Of a stretch of DNA of 64,000 bases, positions 55,208 through 64,000 are shown piece by piece. Within the stretch, counting starts at the first letter, position 1; each line of letters begins with the position of its first letter. The notes under the pieces were generated by a model, which worked only from the letters and a program-made list of their open reading frames with translations, did no database searches and was not told the origin of the DNA. The position numbers and the translations under genes were made by a program. Source of the DNA: Butyrivibrio fibrisolvens (lineage in GTDB: Bacteria > Bacillota > Clostridia > Lachnospirales > Lachnospiraceae); NCBI RefSeq assembly GCF_023206215.1, contig NZ_CP065800.1, positions 930,001-994,000 of the forward strand, written 5' to 3'.

Positions 55208-55690
55208 ATGAGATTACCTGTACAGGAACTAATGAATATGTACAAGAATAATGTCTATGCCGCGGCATTTAGTATATGCAAGAATGCCAGTGATGCAGAA
55301 GACGTTGTTCAGGAGACATTTCTAAAGTACTACATGACACACAAAAATTTTGATGACGAGCAGCATATTCGCGCATGGCTACTCAGAGTGGCAATCAATA
55401 AAGCCAAAAATATTCAGGCATCTTTCTGGCACAGGAATGGAGTACCGTTAGAAGATTATATAGAAACTCTATCTTTTGAAACGCCGGAAAGTAGAGACCT
55501 ATTCGAAGAAGTTATGAAGTTGCACGAAAAATATCGCGTTGTAGTTCACCTTTTTTACTACGAAGACTACAGCGTCAAAGAGATAGCCAATATCTTAAAG
55601 ATTTCAGAAAGCAATATAAAGGTAAGATTATCGCGCGGTCGTGCAATGCTTAAAAACGCACTTAAGGAGGGATGGGAAGATGAGCAATAG
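55208..55690 (+). CDS. ECF-type RNA polymerase sigma factor
   Basis: A 160-aa sigma-70-family protein. Region 2 has SDAEDVVQETFLKYY and the DDEQHIRAWLLRVAINKAKN segment; region 4 has EDYSVKEIANILKISESNIKVRLSRGRAML, the DNA-binding HTH. It lacks a signal for other domains. ATG 55208 is preferred to 55196. The last bases overlap the start of a membrane-anchored gene that may be its anti-sigma factor. TGTAACCTTTT (55116-55130 region) looks like an ECF -35 box, suggesting autoregulation. Confidence 0.88.
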   Translation: MRLPVQELMNMYKNNVYAAAFSICKNASDAEDVVQETFLKYYMTHKNFDDEQHIRAWLLRVAINKAKNIQASFWHRNGVPLEDYIETLSFETPESRDLFEEVMKLHEKYRVVVHLFYYEDYSVKEIANILKISESNIKVRLSRGRAMLKNALKEGWEDEQ

Positions 55691-56261
55691 AGATAATTAT
55701 AAAAAAGCTTTCTCTGCATTACAGACCTCCTGCGACTTTTCATTGGAGGATGAAAAAATGGCTATATTAAAGAGGAAAGCAGTAATAAAGAACGTAGTGG
55801 CAGCAGCTGCAATATGTCTTGCAGTTATTGCATTATCAGGAACAGCATATGCAGCTAATGTTGGAGGTATCCAGAGAATCATCCAGCTTTGGATCCATGG
55901 TGATCAGACAACAGCTACCATAGAATTTGACGGTGCTGGTAATTACACAATGGAATATACAGATGAAGATGGTAATATAAGAGAATCCGGAGGCGGAGGA
56001 ATAGCGATAGAGCCTGATGGAACAGAAAGACCTCTTACAGAGGAAGAGTTACTGGCAGACCTTGTTAATGATGTTGACGTGGAATACTATGATGACGGTA
56101 GAGTTATCCTGTATTTCATGGATCAGGTAGTGGATATCACTGACAAATTTGAAGATGGTCGCTGTTATGTTTTTCTTGATGGAGAGGATGAAGATCTGTA
56201 CGTAACAGTCAGGTATCAGAACGGCTGGGCCATAAGCCCTGATAAGTATCCGGAATACTGA
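55680..56261 (+). CDS. Single-pass membrane protein, probable partner of the ECF sigma
   Basis: A 193-aa protein starting at ATG 55680, inside the sigma gene (11-base overlap), with AAGGAGGG upstream. Residues 1-30 are cytoplasmic, residues 37-55 a membrane segment (VVAAAAICLAVIALSGTAYA), the rest extracellular with repeated DG/YY elements (TATIEFDGAGNYTMEYTDEDG). The layout fits a DUF4179-like or other anti-sigma protein; no zinc-binding motif is seen. Assignment is by position. Confidence 0.7.
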   Translation: MSNRDNYKKAFSALQTSCDFSLEDEKMAILKRKAVIKNVVAAAAICLAVIALSGTAYAANVGGIQRIIQLWIHGDQTTATIEFDGAGNYTMEYTDEDGNIRESGGGGIAIEPDGTERPLTEEELLADLVNDVDVEYYDDGRVILYFMDQVVDITDKFEDGRCYVFLDGEDEDLYVTVRYQNGWAISPDKYPEY

Positions 56262-56318
56262 TCATGCACAGCCCAAAACAATTGTGACTATCAGTGCAAG
56301 CGTTAGAAGCTGCACAAC

Positions 56319-56362
56319 AAAAGGCGAAATGAGAACATTAAACTCATTCCGCCTTTTGACAT
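56319..56362 (+). terminator. Terminator after the sigma/membrane pair
   Basis: AAAAGGCGAAATGAG pairs with CTCATTCCGCCTTTT (one mismatch), then TGACATTTT. Confidence 0.7.
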
Positions 56363-56425
56363 TTTATATGCGCCATATAATCGCGCGTTTATTTATATAT
56401 GATAAGACTTCAGCAAACAATAGAA

Positions 56426-58150
56426 TTATTCAGTCGCAAGCTGGAAGAAATTCATCTTCTGGTTAAGCGAATCTGCAAGATCCTTAAGATCTGATGCTGA
56501 GTTACTGATAAGTGCAAATGTAGCATTGAGTTCTTCCATAGAAGCATTGGTCTCTTCTGTAGAGGCTGCGTTCTGCTGAGATATAGCAGAAAGCTCTGCA
56601 ATAAGGTCGATGAGCTGAGCCTTGGAAGAGTTGAGCATATTAACCTTATCAGATATTGTCTGGGTGTTCTGCTCTACGCTGTTTACTCCTGTTACAACGC
56701 CGTCCATATCAGACTTTGTGCTTGTAAGCTGGGAGCTTTGCTCATTGAAGGCTGCATTTAGTTCTTCTATTATTTCCATACTCTTAGTAGAGTCTGTTAC
56801 GAGATCTTCTACTATCTCATTGATAGTTGTAGCAGCTGTACTTGACTGCTGTGCAAGAAGACCTATCTCATTAGCAACTACGCCGAATCCCTTACCATAG
56901 TCACCGGCTCTTGCAGCTTCGATAGAAGCGTTAAGTGACAGAAGGTTGGTCTGGCTTGATATCTCAGTGATAGAGTGAGATGCATCAGCAATCTTCTTAA
57001 CAGCGTTGTTGGTAGCTTTGATCTGAGCATCGATATCAAGCATTGAAGCCATAACAGTCTTGTTCTGTTCCATAAGGCCGTCGAGAGCTTCGACAGTTCT
57101 CTTGGCAGCAGTGAGCATCTGGGTTGTAGCACTTGAAAGGTCTTCTACGCTTACTCCGATCTCATCAATGCTATCACCCATTTCGTTAGTATTAGAAGCA
57201 GATGTCTCTACGCTTTCAGCCTGAGATACAGCACCTTTACTGATATCACCTACAGCTTCTGCAACCTGAGTTGATACATGTGAAGCTGTTTGAGCTGATG
57301 TAGAGAGGCTATCACCTGACTTTGTAACTTCACCCGAAAGTGCAAGTGTTGCAGAGATAACTTCGTTTAGCTTGTTCTTAAGACCGTCAGCACTTCTTAC
57401 AATGTCACCAAACTCATCTTTACGACTAATATTCTTACTATCAAATGATGCAGAAAGGTCTCCATTGCCAAGCTTTTCAAGACCACTTACAACGTCTTTT
57501 ACAATTTTCTTTGATACAAGAAGCATTGTTAAACCGATGATGAAGCTTATTAATAGTACAACTGCGCTCACAGCATTCATTTTCATTGCAGCAGAAGAAA
57601 GACTGGATTCCACATCTTCTGTAGATCTTCCTGCAAAAATCATTCCAACTACTGATCCGTCAGAGTTTCTGATAGGGAGATAATATGCATACCAGCTGTT
57701 GCCACCAATCTCAAGATCTGTAGAAAGGTATTCACTGCCACCGCTGATAACGGTACTGGTAACTGCTTCGGAGGCGGTTGTTCCTTCCATACGAAGGCCG
57801 GTATCTGCGTCAGTCAGAGTTGTTATCTTTCTAACATTTTGGAAGAATACTGTATAAGATATTCCGGTTTTTTCACTAAGTGAATCTAGCTGACTCTGAA
57901 ATATGTCATGAATAGCTACGTCACCCTTCATAAGTTCATTATCACTGTTAAGTGACCAGTCGCCTGACCATTGACTTGCCATCTCGGATACTTGTAGTGC
58001 AGATATATGAAGTTCTTCGGCAAAAGAGTCGTAGTAGGCTTTTTTGACCATAGACACGCCTACAGCCGTTACAATAATAGACATAGCTATAAGCATAAGA
58101 AGAGCAGTACCGCACAATTTTCCAATAAAAGAGAATTTAGATTTCTTCAT
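56426..58150 (-). CDS. Methyl-accepting chemotaxis protein
   Basis: A 574-aa chemoreceptor. A first membrane segment (about residues 12-33) is followed by an extracellular sensing domain of Cache type (about 35-190, LRMEGTTASEAVTSTVISGG), a second segment (about 192-215), HAMP, and the cytoplasmic signalling helix with the conserved hairpin SQTNLLSLNASIEAARAGDY and GKGFGVVANEIGLLAQQSS. Start ATG 58150 has GAGGTTACAA upstream. The mRNA leader is a c-di-GMP-I riboswitch with terminator. Confidence 0.93.
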   Translation of the reverse strand: MKKSKFSFIGKLCGTALLMLIAMSIIVTAVGVSMVKKAYYDSFAEELHISALQVSEMASQWSGDWSLNSDNELMKGDVAIHDIFQSQLDSLSEKTGISYTVFFQNVRKITTLTDADTGLRMEGTTASEAVTSTVISGGSEYLSTDLEIGGNSWYAYYLPIRNSDGSVVGMIFAGRSTEDVESSLSSAAMKMNAVSAVVLLISFIIGLTMLLVSKKIVKDVVSGLEKLGNGDLSASFDSKNISRKDEFGDIVRSADGLKNKLNEVISATLALSGEVTKSGDSLSTSAQTASHVSTQVAEAVGDISKGAVSQAESVETSASNTNEMGDSIDEIGVSVEDLSSATTQMLTAAKRTVEALDGLMEQNKTVMASMLDIDAQIKATNNAVKKIADASHSITEISSQTNLLSLNASIEAARAGDYGKGFGVVANEIGLLAQQSSTAATTINEIVEDLVTDSTKSMEIIEELNAAFNEQSSQLTSTKSDMDGVVTGVNSVEQNTQTISDKVNMLNSSKAQLIDLIAELSAISQQNAASTEETNASMEELNATFALISNSASDLKDLADSLNQKMNFFQLATE

Positions 58151-58166
58151 TTGTAACCTCATTCAT

Positions 58167-58315
58167 AAAAATAAGCACGAAGGACCAATGTCTACGTGCT
58201 TAAATGTCTGAAAGTGATCACGATTTCAGATTCATATAAATGCAACTGGCTGACATTTCAAAGTCCCTGTAGTTTTGCGTCACAGACTTTCGTCTGCTTT
58301 GCCTTTGTTTTTGTT
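58167..58315 (-). promoter_or_regulatory. c-di-GMP-I (GEMM) riboswitch with terminator
   Basis: Read on the minus strand: AAAGGCAAAGCAGACGAAAG, then GTCTGTGACGCAAAACTACA and GGG..., later GTCAGCCAGTTGCAT, matching the GEMM-I elements GGCAAA, GNRA tetraloop hairpin, GACGCAAA, and the AGCCAGGTTGC-type end. Downstream, TCTGAAA/CTTTCAGA and AAGCACG/CGTGCTT followed by ATTTTT (58201-58167) form the expression platform, ending before the chemoreceptor start. Second-messenger control of the chemoreceptor gene follows from this. Confidence 0.85.
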
Positions 58316-58336
58316 TTCGTTAACACACAAAACGAA

Positions 58337-58365
58337 ATTATACATAGTTGCTATTTCATTGACAA
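58337..58365 (-). promoter_or_regulatory. Promoter of the riboswitch-chemoreceptor transcript
   Basis: Minus strand TTGTCA (58365-58360) and TATAAT (58342-58337), spacer exactly 17 bases; transcript start near 58330, immediately before the aptamer. Confidence 0.7.
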
Positions 58366-58589
58366 TATAAATAATCGACAAAATAAGTAATAGTATTTGA
58401 TAAAACGTTTGGGAAAAATATATAATCGCATAGAAATCTTTTTTGTTGTAGATCAGCCCTATCAACGATTTTACCCACATGCCGACATGATGTATTATAA
58501 ATCGTAGGCATTGAAGTGTTTTTGTGCCTAGAATCCTTATATAAATTTTGTAGATATATGAAGACATTAGAAAGAAAACGAGGTTAGCC

Positions 58590-59813
58590 ATGGAATTTAA
58601 TAATGTACCAACACCATCTTATATAATTGATGAGAAGAAGTTGAAAGAAAACCTTGAGATATTAAAAGATGTAAGTAAAAGAGCAGGTTGTAAGATACTT
58701 CTTGCCCAGAAAGCATTCTCTGCATTCTGCGAATATCCCCTTATTGGGAAGTATCTTGCAGGAGCAACTGCAAGTGGCCTTTTTGAGGCAAAACTTGGTC
58801 AAGAAGAAATGGGACTTGAAAATCATGTCTTCTCTCCGGCATATAAGGAAGACGAGATAGAAGAGATTGCAAGAATATGCGATCACGTGATTTTCAACTC
58901 TTTTGCCCAGCTAAGTAAATATGGAAAGATCGTAGCTGATATTCATCAAGATCAGAATGATAAATCTGGAAGAATCGAAGGAGCAACTGATAGTAAAGAA
59001 AGCACTAATGAGACTTCGAATCTAGGAATCGGCCTTCGCATAAATCCGGAGTGTTCCACGCAGGAAGATGCTATCTACGATCCCTGCGCACCCGGATCAA
59101 GACTGGGGATAACCTTATCTTCATTTGAAAAAGGCTTATCAGACTATAGTGATGTATTTAACTATGTTGACGGCCTCCACTTCCATACTCTTTGCGAACA
59201 AAATAGTGATGATCTTGAAACAACTCTGAAAGCAGTAGAAGAAAAGTTTGGTAAGTATCTATCACTCCCCCAGATCAAATGGCTCAACATGGGCGGTGGT
59301 CACCATATCACTCGTGCAGACTATGATAGAGAAAAGCTTATCAGTTGTATAAAAAATATAAAAGAAAAATACAATGTAGAAGTATATCTCGAACCTGGCG
59401 AAGCCATCGCCCTGAATGCCGGATATCTTGTAACTCAGGTTCTTGATATTGTAGACAACGATCTTAAGATACTGGTACTAGATGCATCAGCAGCATGTCA
59501 TATGCCTGATGTTCTGGAGATGCCATATCGTCCTCCGCTTAGAGATTCAGGTGAGGCTTCTGAAAAGAAGTACACCTACAGGCTCTCTTCCTGCACCTGC
59601 CTTGCAGGGGATATTATAGGCGATTATTCTTTTGACCAGGAGATACAGATAGGAGACAGGCTGGTATTTGAAGATATGGCTATATACTCCATGGTCAAGA
59701 ATAACACCTTCAATGGAATGTGCCTTCCATCAATATATGCCATGGATGAAACAGGTGACGTAAGACTTATTAAGAAGTTCGGCTATGAAGACTTTAAGAT
59801 GAGATTGTCTTGA
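58590..59813 (+). CDS. nspC: Carboxynorspermidine decarboxylase
   Basis: A 407-aa PLP enzyme of the alanine racemase/ornithine decarboxylase fold. The PLP Lys is K41 in ILLAQKAFSAF; GLHFHTLCEQNSDD and GEAIALNAGYLVTQVLD are diagnostic of NspC; the SCTCLAGDIIGDY block holds the partner-subunit Cys. It decarboxylates carboxy(nor)spermidine in the alternative spermidine pathway. The partner dehydrogenase is not in this window. aguB and aguA, which make putrescine, lie nearby. Confidence 0.9.
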   Translation: MEFNNVPTPSYIIDEKKLKENLEILKDVSKRAGCKILLAQKAFSAFCEYPLIGKYLAGATASGLFEAKLGQEEMGLENHVFSPAYKEDEIEEIARICDHVIFNSFAQLSKYGKIVADIHQDQNDKSGRIEGATDSKESTNETSNLGIGLRINPECSTQEDAIYDPCAPGSRLGITLSSFEKGLSDYSDVFNYVDGLHFHTLCEQNSDDLETTLKAVEEKFGKYLSLPQIKWLNMGGGHHITRADYDREKLISCIKNIKEKYNVEVYLEPGEAIALNAGYLVTQVLDIVDNDLKILVLDASAACHMPDVLEMPYRPPLRDSGEASEKKYTYRLSSCTCLAGDIIGDYSFDQEIQIGDRLVFEDMAIYSMVKNNTFNGMCLPSIYAMDETGDVRLIKKFGYEDFKMRLS

Positions 59814-59916
59814 TAACATAATAACTAACCATATGTTTGAGGATTGTTGGAGTTTTGTATAAATGTATCAATCTTCAAACACATATTTTTAAAACTTATA
59901 ATACTTGGAGTTTGTC

Positions 59917-60777
59917 ATGAAGAAATTAGAGCTTAAACAGTTTGATCTTGCGCAGATTGCAGACAGCGGTCAGTGCTTTAGGTGGACCAGAATTATGGAA
60001 GATGAGACAGGTGGTGCCACATCTGATATAGAATCCGGAAAGATTAAATACAGGATAATAGCATTTGGCAAGATCCTTAACATAGAGCAGGATATGACAT
60101 CTGGCATTGTCACCATGGATTGCAGTGATGCAGACTTTGATAATATCTGGAAAGATTATTTTGACCTTGATACAGATTACGGCAAGATAATAGATCGTAT
60201 TCCGGAGGATGACAGTTATTTAAAACGTGCTGCTAGTGCCTGCGATGGAATCCGTATTATAAGACAGGATCCTTGGGAGACCCTTATTACTTTCATCATA
60301 TCTCAGAGGAAAAATATACCTGCCATAAAAGCATCTGTTGAGAAAATCTGTAAGGCAGCAGGAAGTGTAATAGGAGAAGCCGATGGAGAGAAGCTATACG
60401 CTTTCCCTACACCGAAGCAGCTTTCATCTTTATCTATGGATGACTTAAATGCCTGCAGCCTTGGCTACCGCGCCCAGTACATATATAAAGCAGCCCGCGC
60501 TGCTGTTGATGGAGTAGTTGATCTTGATAAGTGGAAGAGCCTTGGTGATGAAGAGCTTTTTGACAAACTGTGCTCATTGTACGGAGTTGGCAAGAAGGTT
60601 GCAAACTGCACTATGCTCTTTGGTTTCTACAGACTTGACTCATTCCCGATCGATGTATGGATGAACAAGATACAGGATAAATATTATCCGGAAGGCTTTC
60701 CTATAGAAGCATACCGCCCTTACGGAGGAGTCATGCAGCAGTATATGTTTGCATACGAAAGAAGCATTGATTTCTGA
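59917..60777 (+). CDS. 8-oxoguanine DNA glycosylase (OGG1-type)
   Basis: A 286-aa DNA repair enzyme. The N-terminal domain (DSGQCFRW...) and HhH-GPD domain are present. The catalytic Lys is K227 in LYGVGKKVANC and the Asp D246 in PIDVWMN; DPWETLITFIISQRKNIPAI is the HhH-GPD opening. It excises oxidised guanine and cuts the backbone. ATG 59917 is preferred to TTG 59905, which lies in the ribosome binding site. Confidence 0.9.
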   Translation: MKKLELKQFDLAQIADSGQCFRWTRIMEDETGGATSDIESGKIKYRIIAFGKILNIEQDMTSGIVTMDCSDADFDNIWKDYFDLDTDYGKIIDRIPEDDSYLKRAASACDGIRIIRQDPWETLITFIISQRKNIPAIKASVEKICKAAGSVIGEADGEKLYAFPTPKQLSSLSMDDLNACSLGYRAQYIYKAARAAVDGVVDLDKWKSLGDEELFDKLCSLYGVGKKVANCTMLFGFYRLDSFPIDVWMNKIQDKYYPEGFPIEAYRPYGGVMQQYMFAYERSIDF

Positions 60778-60810
60778 ATCAAAATGTAATTGCAGGATTT
60801 ATGGAGAATA

Positions 60811-60850
60811 ATAATGATCACTCGTTATAAATATTACGAGTGATCATTAT
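60811..60850. terminator. Bidirectional hairpin between glycosylase and ATPase genes
   Basis: ATAATGATCACTCGT pairs perfectly with ACGAGTGATCATTAT. The two flanking genes converge on it. Confidence 0.75.
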
Positions 60851-60855
60851 ACGTT

Positions 60856-61896
60856 TTATTCATATGTACTTGCGACAACTTCAAATCGTGGAAGCAGTAA
60901 GGAGACATAACCGTGTCCTGAGGACATGATTATTCCTCTTTTTATAAGTCTGTCGCGATATCTTGAGAAAATAGAGGATGTCATACCGGTTTTTTTGCAT
61001 ATTTCACTAACTTTTGTTTCATCTTTTTTTATTGCAAGAACAACATCTTTATCCTGCTTTGATAGAGATGACCATATTTTTTTGTATACAAAATCATCCA
61101 GCATATCATCAAGTTTTAAAAGAATATCGCTTAGCTCCATTTCATCTCTATGTTCATAGTAGAGAAGACCAAGCGCTTGAAAAGCGAAGGCATATCCCTT
61201 GGTTATCCTTGCGAGGTTCTTTGCACTATCAACATCAATTTGAAAAATATCAGAATATTGTTTTGTTATCTGATGTAGGCTAAGAGGCTCTAGAGATATT
61301 TTGGGAGTTCTTAGAAGAAATGTTAGAGCCGGATCGTTCTGAATTGCATAAATATTTTCATATAAACCTGTCATTAATAAGAAAACAGGATAATCTTTCC
61401 TTACAAATATTTGGAACTGGCTGGCAAAGTGACGCATATTTTCATCATGCATTACTTCGTCAATAGTAATGACCACTTTCTTATTATGCTTTTTTAATGA
61501 AGACAGTATATTATCTATGATACTAACGCTGTCTTGTGGAGTATCATTTCCATTAACACCAATACCAAAACCTGCAATTGATATATTAAATCCTTGATTG
61601 AGGAAATCAGGAATTTTTTTGCAAGAGTCGATTAACCGCATGGCGCAGTCGTTGATCAGATTCTGTGTGGAGTTAAGATCTATTACTATCCAGTCTTTGT
61701 TTTTTCTAAGTTCATTTGTTATGGAAGTCATAAGGACTGTTTTACCACTGCCCCTTATTCCTTCTATGAGATACGCTTGGCTGATTGGATTTTCGGCCTC
61801 AAATGTACTTAAGATCATGTCTGTATTTTCATATCTGTTTATATATTCATTTGGTTGTTTTCCAAAGGTAAGGGTGAATGGATTATTCTTCTTCAT
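60856..61896 (-). CDS. Stand-alone AAA ATPase with winged-helix-like C-terminus
   Basis: A 346-aa ATPase. Walker A is GIRGSGKT near residue 47, Walker B VVITIDEV near 145; FLLMTGLYENIY and LEPLSLHQITKQYSDIF follow as in the archaeal-type ATPase/ORC-like family. The C-terminal ~70 residues (SEICKKTGMTSSIFSRYRDRLIKRGII) look like a winged helix, so it may bind DNA. ATG 61896 with AAGGA upstream is preferred. Four 28-bp tandem repeats lie immediately upstream and may be its binding site. No partner gene is visible. Such ATPases are often in mobile or defence settings. Confidence 0.75.
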   Translation of the reverse strand: MKKNNPFTLTFGKQPNEYINRYENTDMILSTFEAENPISQAYLIEGIRGSGKTVLMTSITNELRKNKDWIVIDLNSTQNLINDCAMRLIDSCKKIPDFLNQGFNISIAGFGIGVNGNDTPQDSVSIIDNILSSLKKHNKKVVITIDEVMHDENMRHFASQFQIFVRKDYPVFLLMTGLYENIYAIQNDPALTFLLRTPKISLEPLSLHQITKQYSDIFQIDVDSAKNLARITKGYAFAFQALGLLYYEHRDEMELSDILLKLDDMLDDFVYKKIWSSLSKQDKDVVLAIKKDETKVSEICKKTGMTSSIFSRYRDRLIKRGIIMSSGHGYVSLLLPRFEVVASTYE

Positions 61897-61908
61897 ATAT
61901 TTATATCC

Positions 61909-62020
61909 TTTCATAATCCTTCATAGTTTAATTTGCTTTCATAATTCTTCATAATTTATTATACTTTCATAATTCTTCATAATTCAATATATTTTCATAA
62001 TTCTTCATAATTCTTTTGGC
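61909..62020. repeat. Four 28-bp tandem repeats upstream of the ATPase gene
   Basis: Units start at 61909, 61937, 61965 and 61993, exactly 28 bases apart, each TTTCATAATTCTTCATAATT plus an 8-base AT-rich filler. Each unit contains two TTCATAATT half-repeats 10 bases apart. Units are contiguous, without spacers. Confidence 0.9.
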
Positions 62021-62162
62021 CATCATAAAGTGCTGTGAATAGCACATTAATATAAAGAATGGCGATTTATAAGTGCGTATGACACTATAAATCGCCAATT
62101 GTGTGCCTCTTGCGGCGCATGTTTATTATAAAAGTATGATTTTGATCATAGAATTGTAGTTT

Positions 62163-63026
62163 CTATTTGTAGCATTCAGGTCGTCTATCCCTGAATACTC
62201 CCCAGCTCATACGCATATCTCTAAGTTCATCGAGATCAAAAGTCGCTGTAAGAACTTCTTCCTTGTCTCTTGATCCGTCTGCTACTATGGCACCTGTTCC
62301 GTCTGTGATAAAGGATGAACCATAGAACTTAAGGGACGATGACTGATTATTGTTCTCCATACATGGTATTACGGACTCTGTTCCGATTCTATTAGCAGCT
62401 GCAACAGGCATAAGATTGCAACCTGAATGCCCCTGCATACAGCGGCGCCAGTGAGGCATGGAATCTGTATCAAGAACCGGCTCTGATCCTATAGCTGTTG
62501 GATATAAAAGGATCTCAGCACCCATAAGAGCCATATATCTGGCTGTCTCCGGGAACCACTGATCCCAGCAGATTCCAACACCGACCTTGCCAAATCTGGT
62601 ATCCCAGACTTTGAAGCCGGTATTACCCGGTGTGAAATAGAACTTCTCCTGATAGAAATGATCATCCGGGATATGGGTTTTCCTGTATACTCCAAGTATA
62701 CTGCCATCAGCATCTATCATAGCGATAGTGTTATACAGGACAGTTTCATCCTTTTCATAAAAGCTTATTGGCATGACTATTCCAAGCTCAGCCGCAACCT
62801 TTTTAAAATGGTTAACGGCAGGATTGTCTGAAAGAGGAGTTGCATACTCATAGTAATCGTATCTTCTCTCCTGACAGAAATACGGGCGCTCGAAAAGCTC
62901 AGGAAGAAGGACTACGTTCGCACCCTTTTGGGCTGCTTCACGAACAAGCTTATCTGCTTTTGCAATATTCTCATTAACGTTAGATGTCATCTGCATCTGG
63001 CATGTTGCGATAGTAACTTTTCTCAT
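62163..63026 (-). CDS. aguB: N-carbamoylputrescine amidase
   Basis: A 287-aa nitrilase-superfamily hydrolase converting N-carbamoylputrescine to putrescine, CO2 and ammonia. The Glu-Lys-Cys triad is E43 (LPELFERPYFC), K116 (YRKTHIPD) and C153 (GICWDQWFPE). FERPYFCQ and the MPHWRRCMQGHSGCNLMPV block are typical of AguB rather than other nitrilases. It follows aguA on the same strand with a gap of 66 bases. Confidence 0.93.
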   Translation of the reverse strand: MRKVTIATCQMQMTSNVNENIAKADKLVREAAQKGANVVLLPELFERPYFCQERRYDYYEYATPLSDNPAVNHFKKVAAELGIVMPISFYEKDETVLYNTIAMIDADGSILGVYRKTHIPDDHFYQEKFYFTPGNTGFKVWDTRFGKVGVGICWDQWFPETARYMALMGAEILLYPTAIGSEPVLDTDSMPHWRRCMQGHSGCNLMPVAAANRIGTESVIPCMENNNQSSSLKFYGSSFITDGTGAIVADGSRDKEEVLTATFDLDELRDMRMSWGVFRDRRPECYK

Positions 63027-63092
63027 TATCGTATTATTATCCTTTTAATTATCCTTGATCGTCACTTCTATTTTTAATAAGTGGGGCTATCG

Positions 63093-64000
63093 TTAATTTG
63101 CAGGTATCTGCTGCGTTATACAGTGGATATTGCCGCCACCTACGATGATCTGTCTTGCAGGTATCCCTATAACTTCTCTGTCAGGGAACAGGGCTTTAAG
63201 TTTTTTGATTGCAGCCTTGTCATTAACATCTCCAAACTGGGGAACAAGGACTGCTTCGTTACAGATATAGAAATTTACATAGCTTGCTGCAAGCCTTTCG
63301 CCTACCTGCCTTGTATCTTCGCCTTCTGCAAACTCGTAACCCTCAAGCTCTTCTTCCTTGATACATACAGGCTTTTTAGGAATTAGCAGCTTGTGTACTT
63401 TGAGCTTACGGCCCTTGGCGTCCTTGGTACTTATAAGTACCTGTAGGTCAGCTGCGCTCATCTTGTACTGTGGATCATCTGTATCATCTGTCCATGCTAG
63501 GACTATTTCGCCGGGCTTTGTGAAGGCGCAGACGTTGTCAACATGTTCGTTGGTTTCATCATTATATATGCCATAAGGGATCCAGATGACTTTCTTTGCT
63601 CCCAGCATGTTGCAGAGCTTGTCTGTGATCTTGGCTTTTGACATCTTGGGGTTACGGCCTTTGCTAAGAAGACAGCTCTCCGTAACTATAACTGTTCCTT
63701 CGCCGTCAGAATGGATAGCGCCTCCTTCAAGGACGAAATCCTGAGCATCATATACATCTGTATCAAGAGCCTTACATATCTTAGATGCTGCCGCGTTATC
63801 ATTCTCATAATCCGGATACAGACCGTCTATGTCTCCGCCCCAGGCATTGAACTTCCAGTCGATACCTCTTATACTGCCTCTTTTGTTAGTAACAAAAGTA
63901 GGTCCCACGTCTCTTGCCCAGCTGTCATCAGTAGGGATCACAAGGACATGTATGTTAGAGGAGCCTTCTTTGAAAAATGTATCAGGTACTGCCTCTCCAT
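63093..64000 (-). CDS. aguA: Agmatine deiminase, 5' end outside window
   Basis: About 302 C-terminal residues are visible; the frame stays open to the window edge ([21 protein letters not shown]). It is a guanidino-group hydrolase (PPAD fold) making N-carbamoylputrescine from agmatine. Conserved features: [11 protein letters not shown], the [11 protein letters not shown] block, [12 protein letters not shown] and the catalytic Cys in [13 protein letters not shown] near the C-terminus. aguB follows, giving a two-step agmatine-to-putrescine operon. Confidence 0.93.
   Translation of the reverse strand, partial: GEAVPDTFFKEGSSNIHVLVIPTDDSWARDVGPTFVTNKRGSIRGIDWKFNAWGGDIDGLYPDYENDNAAASKICKALDTDVYDAQDFVLEGGAIHSDGEGTVIVTESCLLSKGRNPKMSKAKITDKLCNMLGAKKVIWIPYGIYNDETNEHVDNVCAFTKPGEIVLAWTDDTDDPQYKMSAADLQVLISTKDAKGRKLKVHKLLIPKKPVCIKEEELEGYEFAEGEDTRQVGERLAASYVNFYICNEAVLVPQFGDVNDKAAIKKLKALFPDREVIGIPARQIIVGGGNIHCITQQIPAN

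Noticed and set aside
61909..62020. Four 28-bp repeats as a CRISPR array
   Set aside because: Units follow one another at 28 bases with no unique spacers, and no cas genes are in the window.

Overview
The window reads as chromosome from an anaerobic gut or rumen Lachnospiraceae, most like Butyrivibrio or Pseudobutyrivibrio. This is inferred from gene content, the AT-leaning codon use and the style of the ATP synthase, arabinose and c-di-GMP-controlled chemotaxis genes; no marker rRNA is present. Most genes look like ordinary host backbone, with accessory islands between them.

Layout: 1-7275 is a complete F1Fo ATP synthase operon (atpZ partial, atpI, atpB, E, F, H, A, G, D, C) whose c subunit carries a two-carboxylate Na+-type ion site. 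7541-16027 holds a FucI-like sugar isomerase, a secreted GH25 lysozyme, a UDP-sugar pyrophosphorylase, galE, a small orphan protein and an HtrA protease. 16227-21063 is a two-gene ABC exporter opposite an AraC regulator. 21126-23314 is an IS1634-like insertion sequence flanked by perfect 116-bp direct repeats. 23453-25051 is a clpX with an N-terminal extension.

The most interesting locus is 25167-30338. It is AT-rich and contains a two-HTH, RRNPP-like regulator, a convergent 57-aa exported-peptide-like gene with its own promoter and RBS (27144 down to 26971), a 34-aa precursor peptide (27334-27438) ending in two NNGxCG repeats, a radical SAM/SPASM maturase, and an ABC exporter. Each repeat contains an N-x-x-C motif, the signature of a radical-SAM RiPP class known from streptococci, where such clusters are controlled by Rgg regulators and short peptides. 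I read it as a quorum-sensing-controlled RaS-RiPP system. The regulator and the exporter each show an apparent one-base loss in a homopolymer, so the locus is either decaying or contains sequencing errors.

30690-41291 carries membrane and secreted proteins (DUF4190-like, HExxH protein, DUF975-like, GH2 glycosidase, YczE-like, two orphan membrane-anchored proteins, a tRNA-Leu and a clostripain-family protease). 41470-49852 contains a flavin reductase, then a full L-arabinose block: araR, araA, araB, araD and split transketolase, with AraR-box-like sites and strong intergenic hairpins. 50195-56261 is an accessory stretch: XRE regulator, an N-terminally short YhcG-like PDDEXK protein, a degenerate aminoglycoside-phosphotransferase relative, a CD3324-like protein, a GNAT, an orphan ribosome-attenuation leader with an Arg-rich +X+ leader peptide, and an ECF sigma/membrane protein pair. 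56426-58365 is a chemoreceptor behind a c-di-GMP-I riboswitch. 58590-64000 has polyamine genes (nspC, aguB, aguA partial), an OGG1-type glycosylase and a stand-alone AAA ATPase preceded by four 28-bp tandem repeats.
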